64,000 nucleotides of DNA. Origin: Liolophura sinensis. Lineage: Eukaryota; Mollusca; Polyplacophora; Chitonida; Chitonidae. How positions within the stretch are numbered: position 1 is the stretch's first letter; each line of letters begins with the position of its first letter. Shown here in pieces: positions 48,240 through 60,100 of the stretch. The position numbers and the translations under genes are program-made. Where the stretch lies: positions 13,885,386 to 13,949,385 of the forward strand of contig NC_088306.1 in the NCBI RefSeq assembly GCF_032854445.1. Reading direction: 5' to 3'. Under the pieces are notes generated by a model. That model was not told the origin of the DNA and made no database searches. It saw only the letters and a list, made by a program, of their open reading frames with translations.

Positions 48240-48573
48240 CGCTTGAATGCTAGACTTCCCAACGTCAGGGTTCGAAACCATCTCCCGTTTTTCAGAGGCT
48301 GTGGGTTAACGTAACGAAATTTACCTGTTCAAGTGAGGGGGCTTCTTGTATACTACTTCTCTGGTTTCCTCCATCTATTTACGTGTGTCTACATGGCTAA
48401 GTGTTGTGGGTTCTCATGGGGCTCTACCTGGTTTTATCAACCAATACAGCTTGGCGAATTTGAGTACCGTATAGTTTCTCACACGGCTCTTTCCGTCCGC
48501 GAAATCTCCCGCCCATTAGTGTTAAGAACGTATACTGAAGCAAGTGGAATAGTCAACAGTGTATGGCATTTTT
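48240..48573 (+). mobile_element. Diverged SINE with a different tRNA-like head
   Basis: A box-B-like AGGGTTCGAAACCAT near 48268 is followed by GTGTTGTGGGTTCTCATGGG and GCTCTACCTGGTTTTATCAA, the family A central block in altered form. The head does not resemble family A. Confidence 0.6.
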
Positions 48574-49004
48574 AAACGCTTATTCACTTTATTGGCTTAT
48601 ATGAATGGACTATAAGCTAAGATAATTTCACAAAGCTGGAAGCTCAGCGGCAATCCTCATTTTAGTGTAGAACTGCCAACTGCTAACGCTTATTCACTTT
48701 ATTAGCTTAAATGAATGGACTATAAGCTAAGATAATTTCACAAAGCTGGAAGCCCAGCGGCAATCCTCCTTTTAGTGTAGAACTGCCAACGCTTATTCAC
48801 TTTATTGGCTTATGTGAATGGACTATGAGCTAAGATAATTTCACAAAGCTGGAAGCCCACCAACAACCCACATTTTAGTGTAGAACTGCCAACTGCCAAC
48901 GCTTATTCACTTTATTGGCTTATATGAATGGACTATAAGCTAAGATAACTTCACAAAGCTGGAAGCCCAGCGACAACCCACATTTTAGTGTAGAAGTGCC
49001 AACT
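48574..49004. repeat. 105-112-bp tandem repeat, 4 copies
   Basis: Each copy starts AACGCTTATTCACTTTATTG and ends TTTTAGTGTAGAACTGCCAA. Starts are at about 48574, 48686, 48790 and 48899. Copies vary in the CTGCCAACTG(CT) joint and by single bases. Confidence 0.93.
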
Positions 49005-49884
49005 GTTTTTACGCGTATTTATTTTCACGTTTTTTTTTCTTTCTGCAGTCTACGTTATCAGCTCAATATAATTCCATAAAGCTGTTTGTCCAACGTACAG
49101 ATCCAATTTACAACCACTTTGTTGACATTGTTTAATTGCAGGCTTCCACCAAAATAGCTTTTATCCCATATTTCTTCAACCAAAATAGCTTTTATCCCAT
49201 ATTTCTTTCTCGGCTCGAGACACCCTGTATGAAAATAAATGATATTTCAATGCTTTTAGTATGGCCATTGAATCTGTAATCATTTCACGATGACAGAAAA
49301 TCGAAGATACACTTATAGCTCGTGTAAAATCTTGATAGTGCATATGGACATATATGAGTAAATATGACACGCATAAGCCTGTATATATATACTTTGCATA
49401 TATGCAAATATAAATCAATGATCTCTTAGTACAGTGGGCATATGGATGTATCATGTTTCATGCTAAAAACAAAATAACGAATTGATTTTACTTTATCATA
49501 ATTTTATTATTATTTTTTGAACTGCATCTATTTGCAAACATTGTGCAACAAAGGGATGTTTGCCTGTGTACAAGAAAATATGCCTATAGGCCCACGTGTA
49601 TTCCTTGAATGTATTCATGTACGGGTTTAGGCCGTACGTGTGTATCGATGGATGGAAATTAAAACCAAACTAAAACAAAGCACGTTAGTGGCAGCATTAT
49701 CTATAGAATTATGCATTATTCAATCATCATTCATGGTCCAACGTTAATATATGTCGTCCTATACGCTACGCATATATTTCAAATACAATAGACATGGCTT
49801 TTCTAACTTCATTTTTCTTGATTAATTTATTTTGCTTACTATATAATTATACTATACATACTGCATATCCTTTCGCCAACATAT

Positions 49885-50035
49885 ATTATTTATTTATTTA
49901 TTAGATTTGTGTTTCACGCCGTACTATTATACTATATTTCACGTATACGACGGCGTACAGCATTATGCTGAGAGGAAACCGGGTAAAGTCTGGGGAAAAC
50001 CTATGACTATCATGTAGCTGGCAGGCGAACATATG
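49885..50035 (-). mobile_element. SINE family A, truncated
   Basis: TTTATTTATTAGATTTGTGT, TTCACGCCGTACTATTATAC, ACGACGGCGTACAGCATTAT and AGAGGAAACCGGGTAAAGTC in reverse orientation. The head is missing. Confidence 0.85.
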
Positions 50036-50693
50036 GGATATAAACCATAAAACATGATAACTAGTAGTCCCTTGAATAACGTTATCTTATAGCCACTTAC
50101 GGTCATGCACAGCTAATTACACGTGTGACACCACAAACCGGAAGGACCCCGCCCTCTCGAACGTGTAGTTGCGTGACAAGTACATGTGTATGGGTGCGAG
50201 CATATTGTAGCTTTCCGCATGTAACTAGACATCGTTTACACATATGGTGGACACAGCACTAAGATGTGTAACGTAGATAGCTAGAGTGGGGAATAAAATA
50301 AATAGGCTACAGGCTGCGGTTGAAAATCAATCAGTCAGTCAGAGATTCTATGTAGATGAAACATGATCTCATTGTCTCACTGGGCCTCGCTATATACTGT
50401 ATATGCATATATCAAACTTGACTCCGGTCTATACCAGATGAGAAAAAGCGTATGTACATGTGTGCTGAGCTTATTAACGTACATAAGATATAAATGACAC
50501 ATTATATATACGCAAAAAATACATAAGGCACAGTAATTAGCGGCAATTAACGGTAGGTTATGCAGGTCTACATGAATAGATATATGACACACTATATAGG
50601 CTTATATACACAGTGTATGTGCTGTCAGTTTATTAATGTTTACAACTGTAGACACTAAACTAATTCTATTTATGAAGCCAAGACTCCACTTAC

Positions 50694-50900
50694 CTGTCCA
50701 AGTATTATCAGTGTTTGATTGTCTGTCTTCCGATCTTCAGTCTATGACAGGTGATCGCTTTGATCTGCCGCCAGATTGGATATGACAGGAGTTCTATCTT
50801 TGAATTTGCCGAAATTTTGTCTGACTCACATATTTCCGCCATTCAACCAGAGTGTGACGTGCTTAGATCACTCTCCGGCGCAGAGCTACTGTTCAGGTAA
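50694..50900 (-). other. Candidate 5' exon on the minus strand, possibly of the GEF gene
   Basis: The sequence ends at TTGGACAG followed by GTAAGTGG, a strong splice donor at 50693-50686. It contains CpG-bearing stretches (CTCCGGCGCAG) and no long frame. It lies directly upstream of DYNLT2B in the divergent sense. The right-hand limit is a guess. Joining to exon 1 through the acceptor before 40260 would be a 10.4-kb intron. This is inference from splice signals only. Confidence 0.4.
50708..50842 (-). CDS. Short 44-codon frame in the candidate 5' exon (uORF)
   Basis: ATG at 50842 reads MAEICESDKISANSK and stops at TGA 50710-50708, before the splice donor. The start context has G at +4 but T at -3. 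A second donor (GTGAGTCAG, 50829-50821) after four codons would end in phase 1, the phase that exon 2 of the GEF accepts, giving an alternative MAEI start. Function is unknown and it may be only an upstream frame. Confidence 0.25.
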   Translation of the reverse strand: MAEICESDKISANSKIELLSYPIWRQIKAITCHRLKIGRQTIKH

Positions 50901-51123
50901 AAAGTAATCAATCCTAACTCAGGTGAGTTCAAAGCCTCCGACACAGGTGCGAGTGACATTCTCCACGCTACAAATCCTTTGCCTGAATAACGAGAGCAGT
51001 CGCAGTTTGGAGATTTTCATACCCACAATGCACCTGTTGTCAAGGCGCCATATTAAATGTTTTGACTCTAGGAAGCGTGGATTTATGTCAAATTTATTAT
51101 TAACTTATTAACCATATTCAAAG
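50843..51123. promoter_or_regulatory. Candidate bidirectional promoter and DYNLT2B 5' UTR
   Basis: About 280 bp between the short minus-strand frame and the DYNLT2B ATG. CpG dinucleotides (CCGGCGCAG, GGTGCGAGTG, ACGAGAGCAGTCGC, AAGGCGCC) are denser than in the surrounding AT-rich sequence, as expected for a CpG-type promoter. No TATA box is evident. An in-frame TAA at 51109-51111 precedes the ATG. Confidence 0.4.
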
Positions 51124-51188
51124 ATGGCAACGGAGGTGGAAGAGGGACCAACAAATACTTATGTTATAAGACCAAACTTTCAGCACAA
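51124..51188 (+). CDS. DYNLT2B: DYNLT2B exon 1
   Basis: Residues 1-21 and two bases of the next codon. It ends VIRPNFQH and the donor is GTAAGT. The TYVIRPNF segment matches NTYILRPVF of the human protein. Confidence 0.95.
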
Positions 51189-54100
51189 GTAAGTGATATT
51201 TCCAACCAAAAATATTTGAGTAATTAAACGCGCACCGGGTGCATCGAAATCTGGACACTTAGTGAAAAGCAACATGTCAATGTTATCATTATGGACACCT
51301 AAACAACAGAACAGAATTGTAACCTTTGTTCAGTACATATAGATGTTGTATTTTATTCTAGAAGCAGATGATAAAAATTGGATAGAACAAATTAATGGCG
51401 GTTAAGTTGCAGCAATCTGCGAATGGTTGTGGGTTTCCTCTTAATTTAGTCCATCTAGATGGACTTATTGTTCTGTTTTAACATTTTAACATTCATGTAG
51501 CCAATTTCATTGCCGCGCTGACAGCACCCAGACTTTCCTGCACTAAAATACATATTCTTTTTTATGCCTTTTTGGTTTAAATTACGAAGATTAAGGTTGT
51601 TCTTACCAATGGCCATGGTAGTTTTCTCCTGTTTGCCGAAACTTTAAAAGCCAGAAGTAGGTGACGTGACACTTCAAAATGGCTGTCGACGGCGAGACAC
51701 TCGGTACTACCAAAGTTCTAGCAGTCGGCTTGACTATAAGGCAGCGAGTGAATTAGTTCCATTGGTGTTGATAGTAAATAAAGAGGATGGTGTTAGAGAT
51801 TTCACCGGCAAATTGCATATAAATGCAGAGAGGAAGTGATTTGGACCGCCATAATATGGAAGGAGATGGGAATTTGAAATCTGCGTCATGTTTTTTGAGA
51901 GGCGTTGATGGACGTTGATGAATGTCAGAAAATTAAAATGGCACACTGAGTCCATCTAGATGGACTACTCTTAATCATACTTCACAAGATCACCTTTAAC
52001 AGTGTAAATTAATGGTCTTTAGATGTGACTGCGATTTTGAATTTGCCATATCGGATTGAATCATGAACATGCTTTCACCAGTGCTACAGGTAATGTGTTT
52101 TCAGAGGGAGTACATCCAGTACTTCCAAGAGGGAGTGCATACATGTATATAGGCCTGCATAGGCCTAAACGTACAGAGATTCTTTCCTTAGTAGTTTCAT
52201 ATAGGACAACAAGTATAGATGCACATGTAGAATGTCCAGAATTTAAGATTTTTGAATTTACATCATAACATTCTAGAATGAAGTAATTATTTCAGCTCTC
52301 CCTGAAGAAGTTACCCTTCAGACAGAGCAGTAACACCTGATATGTACATGTGGCTGTTACATGTGATCCTAATTTTTCATTTCGTGGATACTCTGTGTGG
52401 ATCTTAATAGACCTGCTCTGAATTACCTCCCTTGTTACATGACAGCGACCATGACGTAATGCAAAATTAGTTTTTGAGGCATGAAACTTTGAGAAGTGGG
52501 ACCTTGCCTATAAAAGCATGCTATATGTAAGTTATGTCACAGTGGTGACAAATACTATCTGAGCAACAAGATGTGAAAGAAGCCATTGAGGGACACATAA
52601 ATGTCAAGACATGAAGTCAACATTTCTCAGCTTACTAGGTAGAATATATATAGTAACAGGTCAGAATTTATAAATTACATCCCAATGATTGAAAAAAAAA
52701 GATATATGTACATAACGTTTATCATGATCTTTCCAAATAAGTTTACAAAATCTGTCTTACAGCTATAGATCTTAAAGCATATTTTGCTTTCACACAGAAA
52801 CTTCCTATTTAATAGCCATTTTCTGGGGTCCCACCTATAGCCACAACATACTCCTAAAATCACATCTTTTAAACAAGAGTGTGACCCCAAGCGAAGTTAT
52901 TTGGTGTGGCCCTGTTGCTCTCATGTTTGTCTGCAAATTGTTGTTGTGAAAATGCAATGCGGTAGGAAAACAGCACACTGGAAAGGGCGAATAATAACTC
53001 AAGATCAACTGATCTAAGGTACAGATAGGTCAGTGATTTACTCTGAATGCCTCCAGTCATGAGAATGATTGCTTTCTGAAAAATTCTTGAGTATGGTATT
53101 TTTTCACTTATTGCATGTGAATACATGTACATATAAATGTGGTTGCCAAGTTCATAAGGGGAGGTGCAAGTGTTTGCACATAACTGACAAACTTCCCTAC
53201 AAGTTGATGCTAGGTGGAGAAATCTAGCTCCCCTCACAATCAAGTTACGTGTAAGGTGCCTGGCAAAGCGTACAATGTAAAATGTCACAAAGTGAAGGAG
53301 GTTTATTTGAAAATGTATGACCTCTGTGCCTGCAATGGTTGCCTGCAGAAAGGTCAGTTCCTTAGTCGGGTACTGTGTCGGCAAAGGCCCATTGATATCT
53401 TATAACAGAAAATGTTTTTTGTCTAGGATCACGGCTGTCATTGATTTTGGTTTCACATATATGTATAATAGAAATCAATATAGCAGAAAATTATATTCAA
53501 ATGCATCAAGAAATGATTGATACTGCATTTAAATTTTTCTGTGTGCATATATAAATTCCTGACATCTGTGCGGTTATGTGAGTAAAAAGAGAGATCAAAA
53601 GAACAATAATTTGCATTTGTATGTATGTAACACTTTGCGTCTGCCTAGCAACAACACATAAGTAGGAAAAATGCTTTGATAATGTTCAGTATTTCAGAAG
53701 AGGGAAGTCTAGAATGAAAAGGGGTCAGCTGTAGTGCCTTAACATTTTGCGCTGAACCATGCAGGTCTTGTACCAAGAACTTCAGAGACGATACAATCTC
53801 AGCTTATCATTGTTGACAAGACAAGAACATGTTGACCTGGTGTCAGTTACTTGTACATGTATACAATAAATTGGGGCCTAATAATTATACATGTATGTAT
53901 TTGACTTGTCTTAGATATCGTAAGATGTTACGTTTTATGCTGAAACTTATATTTTCTAGTAGCCTAGGATATCATTCTAGATGTACTTTGCAAGCAAGAC
54001 TCAATAACTTTCTGACACCAATAAAACTTACTTGAAACAAACAAATTACTTGATAATTCACACTGGAAAGTTTAGGTCAAACAGTAGGTTGTAACTTATT

Positions 54101-57100
54101 ACCAGCAGGTGTCTCAGACCTGCTGCTTAAGTGAAGCAGCACCATGGGTAAAAGTACATGTACAGCTGTATTAGAGCCTTTTAATATACAAGTACTGTAC
54201 CTTGTGAAGAATTAAGTTCCTATAAGTGCATATATTGTAGGTGTCTATTGTACATGTAAATATTGTGAATGATCTACAAGGTTTCAATACTATTGAAGTC
54301 CAATAAACGCAACCTCAAACATGTCCAGAAAATGAAATTTTTTTAAAAATCAGCCGCATAGTATAAGTACCATTCAGTGGCCTTTGCTGCTTTCATGTTG
54401 TGGTTAAAGGTGGAGATATCAGAATAAACTAAGGCATCGGCCTGTTGTGTGGAATGCTAGATCATTCTCTCTTGGCTGTGTGTATGACCACTGGACCTTG
54501 ACTAGTCCTGTATACCTGTAATGTGGTACAATGTACTGGCTGTACCTTTAATTTGTAAGGGCACAGCTGTTCCTTTCACAGCATGACCTTATTACAAGGT
54601 CAGTCTATGAGGCCAAGCATTAAGAGTATTTGATTAACATTGTTCTAATTAGCATCAGGTGAGCACAGGTATATGATTGATTTCATGCAACACAAGGTAA
54701 TAACACAAGAGTAAACCCATGAGTATGTGCATGTAGATCATATGTGAAGTTGCATACATGCATGTTCATCAGTGCTGAAATCAATTTTAGATTGTGATTG
54801 TTGCAAGGGACAATACATAATCAAATACCTGTGTTAAGACAATCAGTGTACATGTACATACAATGTAATATGATTAGTACAATTTAGCTGTATCTGTGTG
54901 CTCACGAATGTCACAGGTTAACTGTGAGACATTATATTGTGGTACTTGTACTCTTACATGGATGGTTCAGTATATTGTTCATATAATTTGCTTTTACGAT
55001 GTCCATACTTTATAGCTATAATGGAAGTTTGACTTTCAAGATATATACATCCATGTGCATGAGTATTGACATGTGCCCATATTGACCCACAAACTTTTTT
55101 TATTCTTAGCCTTACAAAAACCAACTTCATTCACCCCAATAACTCCTCTGTAGGAGCTCATTATAAGGGAGCTGTCCATTCTCTGAAATACTGTGCTAAA
55201 TGTGTATCCTTTCAGCTGACAAGATACAATTACAGTGTGCATGTATGTGGATCTACATGTACGTAGGCTTTAAAATTAATCCCTATATTGATGTACTAAC
55301 TAATGGTGCCATTACAGATCTACAGCCCTTCATTTAGTTTCAGCACATACACATGTCCTTAGGGTATATCGTACATGTGCGTTACACCCCTAAGCATTTC
55401 ATGTACAGTTAATTCAGAAAAAATTTGCACTGTGCCATGGTGATTCTCGAAGTTTTAAAATTTGTTTTGAATGTTTATGTGATACCTGTTAAGAATGTAA
55501 TATAATAATAGCTAGCTAGTACATGTGTTTCTTGGTGTAGTTTCCCAAAGCTTTGGTAACGTAGGTATGCTTTTATTTGAATGAAATCCTGTAAGAATTA
55601 GGGTGTATACGGACTAAACCTTCAGCCTAGTTAACCTGCTAAATATCAGGGCATTTTATTGATGATGATTGTTCTTGACGCTTACACCCGTGAGGTCAAA
55701 TAGCCTGAAGGGCGTGTATTATTTTTTATGAGGCATACATGTATCTTTTAAGTTTAAAATTGCCTGGCGTGGCTTACCTACATGCATGACCGTGTCCTAG
55801 AAAATCGAGTGTTGTAGGATTGCAAAGGAAGCATGAGCTGTACATAGGCAACAATGAGTTCTCTTATTATCAGACTGTGTAGAAGGTTGTAGGGTTATAG
55901 ATCAAGTCACCAACAGAGGGCAGCCAGGCTGACAAGGAGATCAAGGGAACAGGGTTTGGCACTGACCTAGAGCACCTAACAGGATCAAACACTTCACCAG
56001 AGTTGTGCTGACTAGCCTGTACGCTATACATATGTGCATTTACATCTAGTTTTGTAAGGATTTATTGTGCAACCTTGTGAAAGTTGTCAATACCCCAGTA
56101 TGTTCTTTATAGCCTATTGGTGGTTGCGAAACATGGATTACTGATCTGTTAATTGTTGCCCTTCTGTGTGGTTCTGGGGAAAAAATGGATACTCTTGCTG
56201 TATTTGTATTTTGTTGGGCAGATAAGTACGCTCTACATGTACTGGTACATTTACTGTACTAAAGTTTGCAAGTACTCTGCAAGCTCTAATAACATTACCA
56301 ACTGATGTGTTCATGGAGGCATAGTTATGGTGAAGGACAAACAAGGTTTTCTTTGAACATTCTTAAACATTAGAAAAGTGCTGCAATCACTTAAGTTATT
56401 TAAGTGTACAATGTGTATTCAGCTGACCATTGTCCATGAGTACATATACCATTTATTGTGGATTATATAAACATTTCCTGTGGCTTACAGAGATCTCAAT
56501 TTGATAAAAACCAATGTTGTGCTGTGGATAAAAAAAAATTTTTTTTGTGTGATTGTAGTTTTAAAGAAAGTGTGCAGTGATTATTATAGATATACATCTA
56601 CATTTTGCGAGGAATTAGAAGGCTGGAGAATGTAGTTACTGGTACATGTACCTGTCTGCCATATGTCTGCAGCTGTGGATTGGAGATTGAAAAAGTTCTC
56701 ATACTGTTACTGTGAAAGTACTGTCAATACTGTGTAGAGGTTGGCTTGAGGAAGTACCTGTACAAGTGCTATCATACTGTGAATCATACCCATATACTGC
56801 TGTTTAGAAAGTGATGCTGATTTTAGTGGTTTGTTCAGTCTAATTATTCTGTTAATTGTAGGACAGAGGCAAGTGTGGTCTGTATAACTAATGCAGAATT
56901 GACCAGAACAAGCTTTTTTTATGGTGTGGAAGAGTTCTCTTGTGCTGTATTTGTACCTGTATGTTGTACTTCATTTATTAAGCACACCCTGCCATTCTGC
57001 AGTACATTCTAATTGACATTCTGAAAATTGCGTGGTGCTGAAGAAAACTTGTGAAGTGATCTGAATCTCACCACAGGATGTACTTGATGTGAGTGTATAC

Positions 57101-60100
57101 ACGTAGATTATTATATTTCTTTGTGCAGGTAAATGAGTATTGCATATATATGCTGCAGTATAAACATACATTTGATTGCAGACCACTGACCTGAGGGCAT
57201 TTTATCTTTTTCTGTGAACAACTTATTTGTTTAATTGCAGAAGAGGTTTTTTCATTCTACTCTCATGATTGATGTATTGAGTGACTATTTAAATGAAATG
57301 ACTAGACGTATGTTGTTTTATCTTCACTCAAAACCAGACATGCATGCATTATATGATGTGTACAGGTACATGAAACTGTTGGTATTCATGTTTAGTGTCT
57401 AATTTAACATATTTCAAACTTTCTGATTTTGTTTATCTATTAAACAAGTGCATGCATGTATGCATTATACCCACATGTGACCCAGACACCTAAAAATTAG
57501 TATCATGATGTACATATAAACGTATACTTTGATAAGTGCAGAATTCTTTTAGCCTTGATTAAGAATTGTGAAATGCCATCTGTTCCAAGTGTAACAGTTT
57601 GACAGTTTCAACAGTCAACAACTGGTGCCCTGCATAGAACGTACATGTATATATGTATCTATTTATTTAGTCGCTCAGTTGAAAATGCTAGAATTATTTT
57701 TTAGTGATCTGTCCTGTGAAGTTTATCGGTATTTTTGGGTTATGATACTCATGATCTGAATGGATGTATATGTCCCTTATCTTTTAATCTTCCTGTATCA
57801 TTTATGTATCCATCAAACAATGATAATGATCGGTTAATAATGGACTGGAGTAGGTGGCCCTTAATCTGACAGTGATAAGACAGCTAACACATTGGTGCAT
57901 TGGTTTGTTTGCACTAAACCATGTATTAACGGCCAGTTTCTTCATACATGTACACATATTAACTGTCAACTTCTTCATACCTGTACATGTGTTAATTGTC
58001 AGCTTCTTCATACGCGTACATGTAGTAACTGTCAGCTTCTTCATACATGTACATGTGTTAACTGTCAGCTTCTTCATACACGTACATGTATTAACTGTCA
58101 GCTTCTTCATACACGTACATGTATTAACTGTCAGCTTCTTCATACACGTACATGTATTAACTGTCAGCTTCTTCATATGCGTACATATATTAACTGTCAG
58201 TTTCATCATACGCGTACATGTGTTAACTGTCAACTTCTCCATACTCGTACATGTATTAACTGTCAGCTTCTTCATACGCCTACATGTATTAACTGTCAGC
58301 TTCTTCATACTCGTACATGTATTAACTGTCAGCTTCTTCATACGCGTACATGTATTAACTGTCAGCTTCTTCATATGCCTACATGTATTAATTGTCAGCT
58401 TCTTCATACTCGTACATGTATTAACTGTCAGCTTCTTCATACTTGTACATGTATTAACTGTCAGCTTCTTCATACTTGTACATGTATTAACTGTCAGCTT
58501 CTTCATTCGCGTACATGTATTAACTGTCAGCTTCTTCACATGCGTACATGTATTAACTGTCAGCTTCTTCATACGCGTACATGTATTAACTGTCAGTTTC
58601 ATCATACACATACATGTATTAACTGTCAGCTTCTTCATACTTGTACATGTATTGACTGTCAGCTTCTTCATTCGCGTACATGTATTAACTGTCAGCTTCT
58701 TCATACTTGTACATGTATTAACTGTCAGCTTCTTCATACATGTACATGTATTAAACTACATGCAGTGCACATTACATGTACATAATGCATTTCACATTAC
58801 AACCCACACATACACAGAAGGGAAGGTCTCTCTGATGCCATCAGCACCCATCAATATTAATATGATGCATAATTACACCACCATAAAATTCAAATATTTA
58901 TGAAAATGCATGTGACTCAAACGTTCAGTTCAACATATGTACAGTAATTAAATCACTCACATGCTTACAACAGGTGATTTTGGTTAAATATTGTTTTCTT
59001 GAACATTCTACTTGTCATGTTTGTGTGTTTCCAGATTCCGCCCAGCTATTGTGAAGGAATGTATTCATCAGGTCTTGATAGACAAATTATCGGGAAAGTC
59101 GTACGATGCCGAGGAAACAACAGAGCTTACACGATCCATATCAGATGACATCAAATTAAAACTAAAAGGTGAGGTTCAATACTGACACTACCTCAATTCA
59201 GTTTCTAATGGAATTCTTCCAATGATTTCTGGAAAAAGGCATGCAGTCAATTTAATGTTCATATATAATATGTATTTACTGGAACCATACAATTGAATTT
59301 GAAACTGCATGTTTGAGTTCCATGTTTATATTGTTGTGTGTATTTAAATATAAATATATGAATATACATATTTATATAAGGTGGAGAAAGGGGAAAAAAG
59401 ATGGAAGGGGGCGACGTGGTACATGTTGATGACCTAAAATTAGTTTTGTATTTGGGGATGTATTAAAGTGGCTACATGTAGACGTCACTGGCTCGGATAG
59501 CACAATTGGTAGAGCGTACGCTTCTGGAGCGGTAGATCCAGGATCAATCCTGGGTTGAGTCTCACCTGAGACTTTAAAAGAGGAAGTTGTAACTTCATCG
59601 CTTGGCGTTCAGCATGAAGGGGATAGTGCAACGACTGGAAGACCCGTATCAGTATGATGGCTCGGCATGGCGGCTTACTTGCCTTGGGTAAGTCATCTCA
59701 GTGAAGCAGCACTAGATAAAAGAGCGATGGAAATCCGTCCTGCAACAAGGAGGCACATTACATACACCCTAAGGATTCCTTCGTCGTCATAGGACTGAAA
59801 AATTGTTGAGTGCGACGTTAAACCCCAAGCACTCGCTCACTCGCTCACATGTAGAAGGCAGGTTGAAAATCTCATTTTTTTCTCATCAATTCAAGCAGAA
59901 CATTTCTTTCAAGGTATACCTAAATATTCAATTTAAATGATAACACCAAATAAGTTAAATGATGTACACCAGTACACGTATAACATTTGTAAAGTCCTTG
60001 GCTTTAGATTCCAGTGAGACCTATCCAGTGCTGAATAAGATCAATCCATTTGATCTTTAAACTTCTAGGCTTTGTCTTTTGTTTTTCTCCCTTCAGATAT

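Noticed and set aside
52869-53384. 171-codon minus-strand frame, the longest not made of a tandem repeat
   Set aside because: About one frame of this length is expected by chance in 64 kb. The sequence shows no domain, no coding-like composition and no flanking splice sites in phase.
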